Source of the DNA: an uncultured Marinomonas sp.
GTDB taxonomy: Bacteria > Pseudomonadota > Gammaproteobacteria > Pseudomonadales > Marinomonadaceae
Direction of reading: 5' to 3'
DNA length: 64,000 nt
Assembly: GCA_947493575.1 (NCBI GenBank)
Contig: CANLRQ010000002.1
Location: 62,001 to 126,000 of the forward strand
The position numbers and the translations under genes are program-made. How positions within the stretch are numbered: position 1 is the stretch's first letter; each line of letters opens with the position of its first letter. This document shows positions 17,500-25,796 of this stretch, one piece after another. The notes beneath the pieces are model-generated. The model had not been told where the DNA came from. It made no database searches and saw nothing but the letters and a program-made list of their open reading frames with translations.

Positions 17500-18489
17500 A
17501 TGTCTACGACTATCAACTTTGCGCAAGTAGAAACACAGCATCAATATGATGGGTTTGATTTTCCTCGGATTGTTACAAACAAAGACCAAATACAGTCTGT
17601 TGATCTAGCATGTGATTGGGTAACGTCTAACCTGACACAATTAAAAAAAGAGTTGTCTCAATCTGGCGTAGTATTGTTTAGAGGTTTTCCTCTTCATAGT
17701 GCAGAAGATTTCGATAAGTTTTCAGCTGCATTTGGTTTTGAAGGCTTTACTTATAAAGAGTCTTTATCTAATGCCGTTCGTATTAATTTTACTGAACGAG
17801 TATTTACAGCCAATGAAGCACCTAAAGAGGTAGAAATTTTCTTGCATCATGAAATGGCACAAACGCCTATTTCACCAGATAAATTGTTCTTCTTTTGTTT
17901 ATCACCAGCAGATCAAGGTGGCGCAACACCCGTTTGCCGCTCTGATCGTCTATTCAAAAAAATGCAGGAAGTTGCTCCTGAGCTAGCTCAAGCAATGGAA
18001 GAAAAAGGCTTGAAGTACACGACAACCATGCCAGGTGAAAATGATGAAAACTCTGGCCAAGGCCGCAGCTGGAAAAGCACCCTCGACTGTTCAAGCGCTG
18101 CAGATGCAGAAGAAAAACTGCGTCAGCTAGGTTATTCATGGGTGTGGTTGGCAGATGGAAGTCTAAAAGCAACAACTCCTGTTTTACCTGCGGTAGTTGA
18201 GCTAGAAAACGGCATCAAGGTGTTTTATAACCAACTAATTGCAGCCTATATGGGCTGGAAAGGCGTTCGTGAAACACCTTCTAAAGCCATCACATATGGT
18301 GATGACAGCTTTATTAATGCAGCAGACCTTGACCTTATTAACAGCTTGTCTCATGAGTTTACTTTTGATGTGGAATGGCAAGCGGCTGATATGGCTTTAG
18401 TTGACAACCATATGGCGATGCATGGTCGTCGTCCATACAGTGGTGAGTCAAAAAGACAAGTCTTAGTAGCCCTAGGGAAAAACGACTAA
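17500..18489 (+). CDS. TauD/TfdA-like Fe(II)/2-oxoglutarate dioxygenase
   Basis: A 329-residue non-haem iron oxygenase of the TauD/TfdA superfamily. The N-terminal region has GVVLFRGFPLHSAEDFDKFSAAFGF. The metal site reads LHHEMAQTP, so the first ligands are His-x-Glu rather than the commoner His-x-Asp; clavaminate synthase is a known His-x-Glu member. The distal His and the 2-oxoglutarate-binding Arg are in VDNHMAMHGRRPYSGESKR. Such enzymes hydroxylate or desaturate small molecules, often amino acids. Pairing with an aldo/keto reductase 10 bp upstream hints at a two-step modification, but no peptide-synthesis or transporter genes are present to name the product. A strong stem-loop follows the gene. 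Confidence 0.85.
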   Translation: MSTTINFAQVETQHQYDGFDFPRIVTNKDQIQSVDLACDWVTSNLTQLKKELSQSGVVLFRGFPLHSAEDFDKFSAAFGFEGFTYKESLSNAVRINFTERVFTANEAPKEVEIFLHHEMAQTPISPDKLFFFCLSPADQGGATPVCRSDRLFKKMQEVAPELAQAMEEKGLKYTTTMPGENDENSGQGRSWKSTLDCSSAADAEEKLRQLGYSWVWLADGSLKATTPVLPAVVELENGIKVFYNQLIAAYMGWKGVRETPSKAITYGDDSFINAADLDLINSLSHEFTFDVEWQAADMALVDNHMAMHGRRPYSGESKRQVLVALGKND

Positions 18490-18506
18490 CGTTAATTTTT
18501 TCTTCC

Positions 18507-18556
18507 AAAATTTCGATGCCATTTAATCACACATAATTAAAAGGCATCGAAATTTT
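18507..18556 (+). terminator. Stem-loop terminator after the dioxygenase
   Basis: A 14-bp perfect stem AAAATTTCGATGCC / GGCATCGAAATTTT about 18 bp after the dioxygenase stop, with an A/T-rich 22-nt loop. The stem ends in T residues on the + strand, consistent with Rho-independent termination of the two-gene operon. Confidence 0.7.
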
Positions 18557-18658
18557 CTTAACTTTAACACTCTCAAAATACTCTCTTCATAAAATACATG
18601 TTTTGAGTTTTTCTTCTGAAAATTTAACCTCATTTATACGATCCTTCTTCCTGCATTA

Positions 18659-18698
18659 CGTTATTTCTCGTTACTTCTCGTTACTTCTCGTTATTAAT
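18659..18698. repeat. Four tandem copies of a 10-bp unit
   Basis: Four consecutive near-identical 10-mers (CGTTATTTCT, CGTTACTTCT twice, then CGTTATTAAT), in the 455-bp gap between the dioxygenase and the cytochrome c' gene. This is a simple tandem repeat, too short and without spacers to be CRISPR. The rest of the gap holds the terminator upstream and MITE B2 downstream. Confidence 0.8.
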
Positions 18699-18751
18699 CA
18701 TTAATACCCACTTAACCCGAGGTTGAATATCTGCTATGTTGATTTTATTAG

Positions 18752-18916
18752 ATAAGGTGCGAACAAGTCCTCTTGTCTCAGCATGTGGATAAAAGCCTGT
18801 TATTCGAGGCGTGTATCAAATGTGAATAGTTGGCCTATTTTCGAGATGCTCAACAAAGAAGGCAGACTTTTAGACCATGCAAAGACTGAGGCTTAGTAGA
18901 CTTATTCGCACCTTCC
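18752..18916. mobile_element. Family B (IS5-end) MITE, copy B2
   Basis: A 165-bp element with ends ATAAGGTGCGAACAAGTC and GACTTATTCGCACCTTCC, like the termini of IS5-group insertion sequences. It is flanked by TTAG on the left and TTAA on the right, close to the YTAR target duplication of IS5. The interior is non-coding and shares blocks with copies B3 and B4 (CAGCATGTGGATAAAAG, GATGCTCAACAAAGAA). It ends 29 bp before the cytochrome c' start codon, so it must supply or carry part of that gene's promoter region. Confidence 0.8.
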
Positions 18917-18945
18917 TTAACCCTACTGATCACATGGAGTTTATT

Positions 18946-19410
18946 ATGAAAAAAAGATTCAATGCATTACCCGTTATCTTAGCAACCTTCACTATCAGTG
19001 CAGGATCTTTGAATGCAGCTGATGTGGATAAAAGTATTGAAATACGTCAATCCTATATGCAACTTGTTGCTTTTAATGTCGGAATTGTTGGCAGCATGGC
19101 AAAAGGTAAATCCAAATACGACTCAAATATTGCTGCTGAAGCGGCAAATAACTTGGCCCTTCTGTCCAAAATGAATTATCAAGCTATGTGGCCAGAAGGC
19201 TCAAGTCAAGAAGATTCAGACCATACTAGAGCAAAAATGGAAATATGGACTGACGCTGAAGGCTTTGCCCAAAAGCACACTAATTTTGCTAACAGTGCAC
19301 AAAATTTAGCTAATCTAGCTGACAAGGGGCTAAATAACCTGCGCGCAGGAATGAAAGAGTTAGGCGGTTCTTGTGGAGGTTGCCACCAAGGTTACCGAAC
19401 AAAAAAATAA
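18946..19410 (+). CDS. Cytochrome c' family protein
   Basis: Periplasmic haem protein of 154 residues from ATG 18946, which begins a clean signal peptide (MKKRFNALPV through SLNAA-D) and has TGGAG upstream. Earlier in-frame ATGs lie inside MITE B2. The four-helix cytochrome c'/c556 pattern is visible: IEIRQSYMQLVAFNVG in the first helix and the C-terminal CGGCHQGYRTKK haem site at residue about 145. Cytochromes c' bind NO and similar ligands and are linked to nitric-oxide tolerance in several bacteria; c556-type relatives serve in electron transfer. A diheme cytochrome c gene follows after 204 bp, separated by MITE A3. Confidence 0.85.
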   Translation: MKKRFNALPVILATFTISAGSLNAADVDKSIEIRQSYMQLVAFNVGIVGSMAKGKSKYDSNIAAEAANNLALLSKMNYQAMWPEGSSQEDSDHTRAKMEIWTDAEGFAQKHTNFANSAQNLANLADKGLNNLRAGMKELGGSCGGCHQGYRTKK

Positions 19411-19493
19411 CTTACTCAATAGCCATTCTTCCATCAATCGAATAATAGGGCCTCCATTAAAACGGCCCTTTATGTTAACTATGTTACCAACTT

Positions 19494-19586
19494 GAGACCT
19501 TTACACGCAGTCATAAGCGATGGTAAGACGAGTCTGTTTTTAACAAAATCTTATCAAGCCAAGCACACTAGTCGTGTAAAGGTCTC
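19494..19586. mobile_element. Family A MITE-like element, copy A3
   Basis: A 93-bp short-form copy with ends GAGACCTTTACACGC and GTCGTGTAAAGGTCTC, between the two cytochrome genes and 28 bp before the second. The interior AGTCATAAGCGATGGTAAGA and TTTTTAACAAAATCTTATCA align with copy A1. Flanks ACTT and GACA show no clear duplication. Confidence 0.78.
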
Positions 19587-19614
19587 GACATAATTATTTT
19601 ATAGGCTTTCTATC

Positions 19615-20523
19615 ATGTCTACTTGGGTTAATATTGGTGCTGCCGCTGTAATTACGGGCATCACAGCATTTTGGATTTTAACAGATGCTGATGCGCCTAT
19701 TAGCAACCAACAAGTTTCTCAACTAGAAGCCAATATAGAGCATGGAGAACAGGTATTTAATATTGGAGGCTGTGTTTCTTGTCATGCATCCAAACCTTCA
19801 AAGGAGCACGCAAATACAATAAGATTGGCTGGAGGTAAACGCTTTAAAACAGAGTTTGGAGTCTTTATTGCGCCAAATATTTCTCCAGACAAAGAAACAG
19901 GAATCGGAAACTGGACAACAGCAGATTTTGCAAATGCAATGAAACACGGCGTATCCCCAGATAATGAGCATTACTATCCTGCATTTCCTTATACTTCTTA
20001 CGCTCGGATGACATTACAAGATGTCGTTGATCTAAAAGCTTATATAGATACTCTCCCCGCCATAACTCAACAAAGCGCGCAACACCAGCTGTCTTTTCCT
20101 TTTACGATACGTCGAGGGCTAGGTTTATGGAAACAATTGTATCTAGATGATAAGGCAGTTATTACATTAAACACCCCAGATCCATCTGTTTTACGCGGAC
20201 AGTACCTAGTAGAAGGCCCCGGCCATTGCGGTGAATGCCACAGTCCAAGAAATCAAATAGGCGGATTAGATTATACTAATTGGCTAATGGGTGCTAAAAG
20301 TCCTGATAACTCAGGCAGAGTACCCAATATCAGTCCTCATGATTCTGGTATTTCAGAATGGAGCCATGAAGATATAGCTGAGTACTTATCCTCTGGTTTT
20401 ACTCCTGAATACGACTCTGCCGGTGGCGATATGACAAAAGTTATTGAGAACACGAGTAAACTACCAACCTCAGATAGGGAAGCAATTGCGGCTTACTTAA
20501 AAGCATTACCGCCACCACAATAA
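19615..20523 (+). CDS. Membrane-anchored or exported diheme cytochrome c
   Basis: A 302-residue protein with an N-terminal hydrophobic segment (WVNIGAAAVITGITAFWILT) that is either an uncleaved anchor or a signal sequence, followed by two class I cytochrome c domains. The first haem site is CVSCHA (about residue 53), with a later Met in AFPYTSYARMT. The second is CGECHSPRN (about residue 206), followed by LPTSDREAIAAYLKALPPP. The arrangement resembles the cytochrome subunits of membrane dehydrogenases and oxidases. With the preceding cytochrome c' gene it probably forms an electron-transfer pair, though no catalytic subunit is adjacent. Confidence 0.85.
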   Translation: MSTWVNIGAAAVITGITAFWILTDADAPISNQQVSQLEANIEHGEQVFNIGGCVSCHASKPSKEHANTIRLAGGKRFKTEFGVFIAPNISPDKETGIGNWTTADFANAMKHGVSPDNEHYYPAFPYTSYARMTLQDVVDLKAYIDTLPAITQQSAQHQLSFPFTIRRGLGLWKQLYLDDKAVITLNTPDPSVLRGQYLVEGPGHCGECHSPRNQIGGLDYTNWLMGAKSPDNSGRVPNISPHDSGISEWSHEDIAEYLSSGFTPEYDSAGGDMTKVIENTSKLPTSDREAIAAYLKALPPPQ

Positions 20524-20591
20524 AACACTTTAAAGTTATGTACCTTTCATTCATTTCCTAAAAGATGAATCTTGATCTTATCTACCTAAAA

Positions 20592-21128
20592 TCATATCAG
20601 TGCTTTCTTTTTCACCTTTACATTATTATTAATGTCTTTACTCTGACGAATCAATTCATCTCCTGCATTTGCACGGGAAGACTTCGCCAATCGGTCATAC
20701 AACAACACATTGACGGATGCAGCTAAGTTCATACAACCAACGGTAGGAACAAACACCACATGATCCGCTCTATCGACAATATCTTGGCCAATCGTATTGT
20801 CTTCAGGACCAAATATGTACAATGCTTTCTCGGGATGCTCAAATGCCGGGAGAGGGGTTGCACCTTGAATTAAATCCACACACACAATTTTGACGTCACT
20901 TTCTACAGCATCAATTAAATTATCTGCCCCTAATAATTGAATGTTCGTGAGGGGAATAGACACCCTAGCTTTTTTTGTGTCTGTCGTTAACTTTGCAGCT
21001 CTGTCATAACGACGACCAGTGTATAAAACCTGATCAACCTCATAACAACCTGCAGCTCGCATAACAGAGCCCACATTTGAAGTACTTTTAGGGTTGGTTA
21101 AACCAATACTGACAAATTCATTTTTCAT
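20592..21128 (-). CDS. SPOUT (TrmH/SpoU) family RNA methyltransferase
   Basis: A compact S-adenosylmethionine-dependent RNA methyltransferase, 178 residues from ATG 21128 (a GTG two codons upstream is possible). It is essentially the SPOUT knot domain alone: NPKSTSNVGSVMRAAGCYEVDQVLYTG at motif 1 with the Asn and Arg expected in 2'-O-methyltransferases, LYIFGPEDNTIGQDIV at motif 2, and FVPTVGCMNLAASVNVLLYDRL at motif 3. No RNA-binding extension is present, so substrate (tRNA or rRNA 2'-O position) is not certain. A long stem-loop separates it from the upstream chemoreceptor gene, so it is transcribed independently. Confidence 0.85.
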   Translation of the reverse strand: MKNEFVSIGLTNPKSTSNVGSVMRAAGCYEVDQVLYTGRRYDRAAKLTTDTKKARVSIPLTNIQLLGADNLIDAVESDVKIVCVDLIQGATPLPAFEHPEKALYIFGPEDNTIGQDIVDRADHVVFVPTVGCMNLAASVNVLLYDRLAKSSRANAGDELIRQSKDINNNVKVKKKALI

Positions 21129-21151
21129 AAACACTTTATTTTCTTAGATAC

Positions 21152-21218
21152 AAAAAAACGCCTCTTAAATTGGTTTTATCCAAACAAAATAGATAAAACC
21201 AAGTTCGAGACGTTTTTT
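21152..21218 (-). terminator. Terminator after the chemoreceptor gene
   Basis: A long imperfect stem-loop (ACGCCTCTTAAATTGGTTTT against GATAAAACCAAGTTCGAGACGT) followed on the minus strand by a T tract. It lies between the chemoreceptor stop and the RNA methyltransferase start, and would end the chemoreceptor transcript. Confidence 0.75.
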
Positions 21219-21279
21219 ATATTTTTTTAACAAGTTCTACAAGTACAATTTACCTTACTTGCTTTTTAAACTTACTTTT

Positions 21280-23235
21280 TTAACTTGATTTAAAACGAGA
21301 AACCAATTCCTCTAAATTTGAAGACAATTGATTTAATTGATTTGCTTCTTGATCTACTTTTTCAGACAAACCTTTCGCAGTACTTGCCCCATCGTGAATC
21401 TCAACCACATTACGGTTAATTTCTTCACCAGCCAAATGTTGCTCTTCTGCTGATGCAGCTATTTGAGTAGTCATATCACGAATAGTTAAAACTGATTGCA
21501 TAATAGACTCAAAAATTGTACTGGTTTGTTGAGTTGAATCTACTGTCTCTGTTGCATGGGCAATACTGCTTGATAGCTTACCAGCAACTTGTTCGGTTTG
21601 CTCTCTCAAACGGCTAAGTAGTTTATCAATCTCTTCTGTGGAGTCAGCAGTACGACCAGCCAAAGTTCTAACTTCATCGGCAACCACGGCAAAACCACGA
21701 CCTTGCTCACCAGCACGAGCCGCCTCAATAGCCGCATTCAGTGCTAGCAAATTAGTTTGCTCAGCAATACCTCGAATGGAATCCAAAATAATCGTAATAT
21801 TTTTCGATTCTTCAGATAATACCACCATGGCTTCGTTTGATTCATTCAACACACCTTCAAGTGAACTAACGGAACCTACTGTTTTTTGCAGTAACTGATG
21901 ACCTTGTTCAACTTGTTGTTGGCTATTATCCGCCGCTGAGGCTGCCTGTGTGCAGTTTGAAGCAACTTCATTTGATGTTGCCACCATTTCATTAAAGGCC
22001 GTTGATACCTGATCAATGGCATTTACCTGTTGTGTCACCACATCATGCATTTGGCTGGATAAGCTTCTTGACTGATCTGAGCTAGAGCTAACTTCTTGGC
22101 TATTCTCTTTAATACGGCACACTAATGTATTGATGGAGCCAACGAACTGATTAAATGCATTTGCCATTAAACCAGATTCATCATTGCTATTAATTTCAAG
22201 ACGGCGGGTTAAATCTCCTTCCCCTGATGCGATTTCTTGTAAGCCATCGGTAATCACTGTCATAGGTTTAGTTACAATACTTACAATTACAAAGCCAACT
22301 ACAACAAATAAAATCACCATAATCATAGCAATAAGAGCGATGTAAGCCGTTAGACTGTCTGCCTGCTCAAACACTTCTTCTTCTGCAACAAGACCAATAA
22401 AAAACCAGCCAAGCTTAGGTGACTCAAATTTGTTAGCTAACCAAGGCTCGCCATTTAATTCAACTTTCAACATACCTAAATTACTTTCAGCAAGCTGCTT
22501 ATGAGCATCACTAACTTCACTTAATAATTTAAAGTTGTTATCTGGATTGGATGGGTCAGCCAACACCTTGCCAGTATCTTCGATTAACATAACGTAACCA
22601 GCATCGCCAAATTTCACAGACTTAACCATGTCCGTTAATTTTCCTAATGTGACATCTACACCTATCGCCCCAAAAGCACCATTTTGTCCTTCGAAACGAA
22701 CAAGGTAGTCTTGTAAAGGTGTATTAGTCTGTACATCCGCATAAACAGGAACTCGTACAGGTGTTGTTGAATCGATACTGCTTTTATACCAAGGACGAAC
22801 TCGCGGGTCATAATCCACCCCATCATGACTACCTATTGGCCACTGTATATACCCACCATGATCCATACCAAGATAAACGTATGCTAGGTCTGGGCGTGCT
22901 TCACCAAACTCTTTCATCATCTGATAAGCAGCCTGCTCTACTTGGCTATTCTTATCAGGTGTCATTGGTCCAGCCTCTTTCCCCATGTAGGTCATCACAC
23001 TGCTGTCAAGTTGCTTAATAACGGAACTTTCAGAAAGATATTGTGCGTCTTCTGCAAGTCCATTTAAATACATAGTAAATGCCGTATCAATATGAGCAAT
23101 TTCAGCTTCACTGTTGCTTTCAAATGCTTCTAAAGCATTATCACGAACATTCACTATCACTAAAAAAGAAATAATTACGACAGGTAGTAACACACTGGCA
23201 ACCAAGGCCAATAAAAAACGTGTTTTAATGTTCAT
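21280..23235 (-). CDS. Methyl-accepting chemotaxis protein with dCache sensor
   Basis: Membrane chemoreceptor of 651 residues. Order: first membrane helix (about 7-30), a periplasmic double-Cache domain with [35 protein letters not shown] and [15 protein letters not shown], second helix (about 296-318), a HAMP domain ([21 protein letters not shown]), then the long signalling coiled coil. The conserved hairpin tip is [41 protein letters not shown]. The WYKSS motif lies in a binding pocket that in many dCache receptors recognises amino acids or other small organic ligands; the ligand here is not known. MITE B3 begins 39 bp upstream of its start codon. Confidence 0.93.
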   Translation of the reverse strand: MNIKTRFLLALVASVLLPVVIISFLVIVNVRDNALEAFESNSEAEIAHIDTAFTMYLNGLAEDAQYLSESSVIKQLDSSVMTYMGKEAGPMTPDKNSQVEQAAYQMMKEFGEARPDLAYVYLGMDHGGYIQWPIGSHDGVDYDPRVRPWYKSSIDSTTPVRVPVYADVQTNTPLQDYLVRFEGQNGAFGAIGVDVTLGKLTDMVKSVKFGDAGYVMLIEDTGKVLADPSNPDNNFKLLSEVSDAHKQLAESNLGMLKVELNGEPWLANKFESPKLGWFFIGLVAEEEVFEQADSLTAYIALIAMIMVILFVVVGFVIVSIVTKPMTVITDGLQEIASGEGDLTRRLEINSNDESGLMANAFNQFVGSINTLVCRIKENSQEVSSSSDQSRSLSSQMHDVVTQQVNAIDQVSTAFNEMVATSNEVASNCTQAASAADNSQQQVEQGHQLLQKTVGSVSSLEGVLNESNEAMVVLSEESKNITIILDSIRGIAEQTNLLALNAAIEAARAGEQGRGFAVVADEVRTLAGRTADSTEEIDKLLSRLREQTEQVAGKLSSSIAHATETVDSTQQTSTIFESIMQSVLTIRDMTTQIAASAEEQHLAGEEINRNVVEIHDGASTAKGLSEKVDQEANQLNQLSSNLEELVSRFKSS

Positions 23236-23273
23236 TTTTTCTCCAAGCTATTTCAAAACAACTAAAAATTTAA

Positions 23274-23536
23274 GGAAGGTGGGGATAAGCCCTCTTTTCC
23301 TCAGCATGTGGATAAAAGCCTGCTATTCTAGGCGAGTATCAAATGTGAGTAGCCGGGTTATTTGCGAGATGCTCAACAAAGAATACAGGCTTTTAGACCA
23401 TACCCTGCAGGTCTTTCAGAGAAAACGTCACATTTCGTTACGACTCTTTGAAAGGTATTAACATTCCTGCAGAATCGTGCCTTATATGGCGGTTTCTCTG
23501 ATAGACTGAGGATTAGTAGACTTATTTGCACCTTCC
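23274..23536. mobile_element. Family B (IS5-end) MITE, copy B3, with internal insertion
   Basis: A 263-bp copy with left end GGAAGGTGGGGATAAGCC and right end CTTATTTGCACCTTCC, flanked by a perfect TTAA on both sides (23270-23273 and 23537-23540). Relative to B2 it has about 98 extra bases starting near 23403; this insert contains an inverted repeat of its own (TTTCAGAGAAAAC against GGTTTCTCTGAT), suggesting a second element nested inside. It lies directly upstream of the chemoreceptor gene. The remaining 220 bp to the next gene are AT-rich with nothing recognisable. Confidence 0.82.
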
Positions 23537-23759
23537 TTAAGCTATCAAGGAACAATTAAAAATCAATGCTGTATAAAAAGAAATACATTTTTTTACTTTA
23601 TTGTGAGAAATCGTAAAAAACAACATAAAACAACAAAAAAAGATATTAAAGCGACAGAAAAAACTATTAAAAAAATCAACAATCCACTGTAATATAAGAG
23701 TTTTTTATGGTCATATTCGTTTTATTTATAGCGAAAATCACTTACAACAGATTACATAA

Positions 23760-24881
23760 TCAACACATTGCTAAATGAAATGATTGACTATTAACCGCTT
23801 TCCCATTTGCCAACACTTCAATTTTATGCTCACCAGCATAGTATTTCCGAGTTGTTATGGGTTTAATTGGGTGAGTTTTAGCAATAAGAATGGTCTGGTT
23901 TTTTGTTAATGTGACGTTTTTTAATTTAAAGACTTTTGCACTGGTTGACCCATTTGCTTTTACAAAATGAATCGCATAATCAATCACCAGTTTTTGCTCA
24001 TCTATATTCAGACCTGTTAAAGATAGTTCAAAAGAAAGAGATTCACCCAGTTTTATCGTCGAATTCTCAATAGTTAACAGACTATCTACATCTGGCTTGT
24101 CCGTATAACCTAATAAAGCAAACACAGGTGGATAGCCTTGTTTCACTAGAGTACGAGTTGCATGGTTAATGACCCATTGCACTGCATTTGGGGTATTCTG
24201 CTTATACTCTTCTTGCCAACCCTTACAGATGCTCACAACCTTATTAGGATGATCTTTTGCTATGTCATTCAAATGATTAGCTACCGACCGACGGACATAC
24301 AAACTTTCATCCGCTTTCAACGAATTCAGATAAACCAAGGTTGGTGTTGGGTCAATAACAAAAGGTTTTAACTGTATCCCCCATGGCAAACGCGGTCGGG
24401 TTCCTTCAGATACCAAGCGCCTAACATGCTCATTTTTATCTTCACACCATAACAATAGATATTGTTGGCATACTTCAGGGTACTTCAAAATAAACGGACG
24501 AATAGCAAACTCTGCAGAAAACAGCGGTGTCATTGTTTTTATCAGAGGTAACGCGACCTCAGGATACTCAATACCATGCTCAGCAATGTAATCAATTAAC
24601 GGCCACGCAGCGAAGCTACGTAAAGCATCCGATTCATCCCCAAAATCCCAGATGGGTACAATGTCCGACAATACATCCGCTGCCGCAGAAAAATCACTCG
24701 GTAAATGCCGATTTAATACAGAAATAATATGAGCCACACGCTCTTTTAACTCCAGAGACTCAATGCCTTCTGAGCACTCACTTATAAAGGCTGACTTATC
24801 AAAGTCTGTTAACACCCCGCTCAATGCACAGGCCAATCGATTAAAAGCAGGTGTAGACAACCCATTTTTCATTAATTCCAT
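23760..24881 (-). CDS. AlkD-like HEAT-repeat DNA alkylation repair protein
   Basis: A 373-residue cytoplasmic protein. Residues about 1-250 are helical HEAT-like repeats of the DNA alkylation repair enzyme family, with the characteristic LWCEDKNEHVRRLVSEGTRPRLPWG, then ADESLYVRRSVANHLNDIAKDHP and ATRTLVKQGYPPVFALLGY. AlkD glycosylases excise N3/N7-alkylated purines by contacting the DNA backbone; in this subfamily enzymatic activity has not been generally shown. The last 100 residues form a beta-rich domain (LLTIENSTIKLGESLSFELSLTGL) not present in Bacillus AlkD. The gene stands alone next to the left boundary of the tRNA island. Confidence 0.82.
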   Translation of the reverse strand: MELMKNGLSTPAFNRLACALSGVLTDFDKSAFISECSEGIESLELKERVAHIISVLNRHLPSDFSAAADVLSDIVPIWDFGDESDALRSFAAWPLIDYIAEHGIEYPEVALPLIKTMTPLFSAEFAIRPFILKYPEVCQQYLLLWCEDKNEHVRRLVSEGTRPRLPWGIQLKPFVIDPTPTLVYLNSLKADESLYVRRSVANHLNDIAKDHPNKVVSICKGWQEEYKQNTPNAVQWVINHATRTLVKQGYPPVFALLGYTDKPDVDSLLTIENSTIKLGESLSFELSLTGLNIDEQKLVIDYAIHFVKANGSTSAKVFKLKNVTLTKNQTILIAKTHPIKPITTRKYYAGEHKIEVLANGKAVNSQSFHLAMC

Positions 24882-25049
24882 ATGTAATCACCCATTCATT
24901 CATAAAATAAGATAATTAAAAACATAAAGCATTTTACAAAGTTTTAATATAACGCACTAAACAATTTGGAGGATAACTTCGTATGGGAATAGGATGGATT
25001 TCTAGGAGAATAGATGAGACTCAAACTGAGAGTTTATTTTTAATAAAAT

Positions 25050-25138
25050 AAAAAAGCCCCCGCTATTAGCAATACTAACAACGAGGGCTTCGGATATGGT
25101 GGGCCTGGAGTGACTCGAACACTCGACCTGCCGATTAT
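25050..25138. repeat. Distal att direct repeat: tRNA-Met 3' fragment and its terminator
   Basis: 89 bp identical to 28015-28103. It contains the terminator of the tRNA gene and, at 25097-25138, the last 42 nt of the tRNA including the encoded CCA end, stopping inside the anticodon loop. A partial tRNA 3' copy at one edge and the intact tRNA at the other is the standard mark of site-specific integration. The repeat-to-repeat period is 2965 bp. Confidence 0.92.
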
Positions 25139-25193
25139 CCCTCATTACTAAATTTTAAATGACAGCAGATGAACCTAAAAGAGAGAATTCTAG

Positions 25194-25415
25194 AGAATCA
25201 AAAATGGTGATGATTTTGAGCTGCCAATGACAGATCATTTACATTCTCTTTTTGAGAGACTAAAAGTAATGACCAACAATGAGTATGTTTTCCAAGCGGA
25301 TAATGACTATGGATATGTTCGAGAACCTAAAAAAGCAATACAGAAAATTATAGATACAACAGAGATTAGCTTTGCACTGTCATTATTTAAAAAGAGCACT
25401 CACAAATACAACTGA
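25194..25415 (+). pseudogene. Tyrosine recombinase (integrase) remnant
   Basis: An open frame after a TAG at 25191 reads RIKNGDDFELPMTDHL, then LHSLFERLKVMTNNEYVF and GYVREPKKAIQKIIDTTEIS. This matches the middle of phage-type tyrosine recombinases, where a KNG-x-LPL(S/T)D strand precedes the helix ending in FVFP and a segment leading to the H-x-x-R box. The N-terminal half and the H-x-x-R...Y catalytic end are missing, so the enzyme is dead. Its place just inside the distal att repeat is where island integrases often lie. The stretch from 25416 to 25796 has no intact gene; a further broken frame (about 25463-25555, ILTAEELRPIRSELAVEA) is not recognised. Confidence 0.72.
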
Positions 25416-25506
25416 ACTTTTGCGAGTAGGCCTATACAATGTTGCGTAGAGTTATACAATTCTTACTGCGGAAGAGCTAAGACCGATCAGGTCTGAGCTA
25501 GCCGTT

Positions 25507-25683
25507 GAGGCTGTAGAATTACTCGAAAATAGAGATTCAGTGATTTGATTTTTGTGCGGAGAATGTCTAAAAGCTAATTTTTGTATGATAACAACCCTAC
25601 TTTTCACGTAGCCGCGTGATTTTAGGTTTATTTTAACGTTATTCTTGAGGCTGTTTTTCTTGAATGAGTAATTCTACAGCCTC
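25507..25683. repeat. 18-bp perfect inverted repeat inside the island
   Basis: GAGGCTGTAGAATTACTC at 25507-25524 recurs as its exact reverse complement at 25666-25683, enclosing about 140 bp without a gene. It could be the ends of a small decayed element or a structured RNA; the sequence does not decide. It lies between the integrase remnant and the 3' end of the HNH gene. Confidence 0.6.
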
Positions 25684-25796
25684 GTTATTATGAATGAGGA
25701 TCATTTAAGTGTTTTTTGCCATACGAGCAATTGAAAAGAGATAAAATGCCTAAACAGATTGACTCAATAATATTTTCCAACGATACCTCCTATAAC

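Noticed and set aside
18659..18698. Possible CRISPR-like array from four 10-bp tandem repeats
   Set aside because: Units are contiguous without spacers and only 10 bp long; no cas genes are present anywhere in the window.
25097..25138. A second tRNA gene
   Set aside because: Only the 3' 42 nt are present; the acceptor 5' strand, D arm and anticodon are missing, and the flanks show it is an att copy.
25227..25415. A small intact 62-residue gene
   Set aside because: The frame continues upstream of the ATG with integrase-like residues (KNGDDFELP), so it is a fragment of a larger broken gene.
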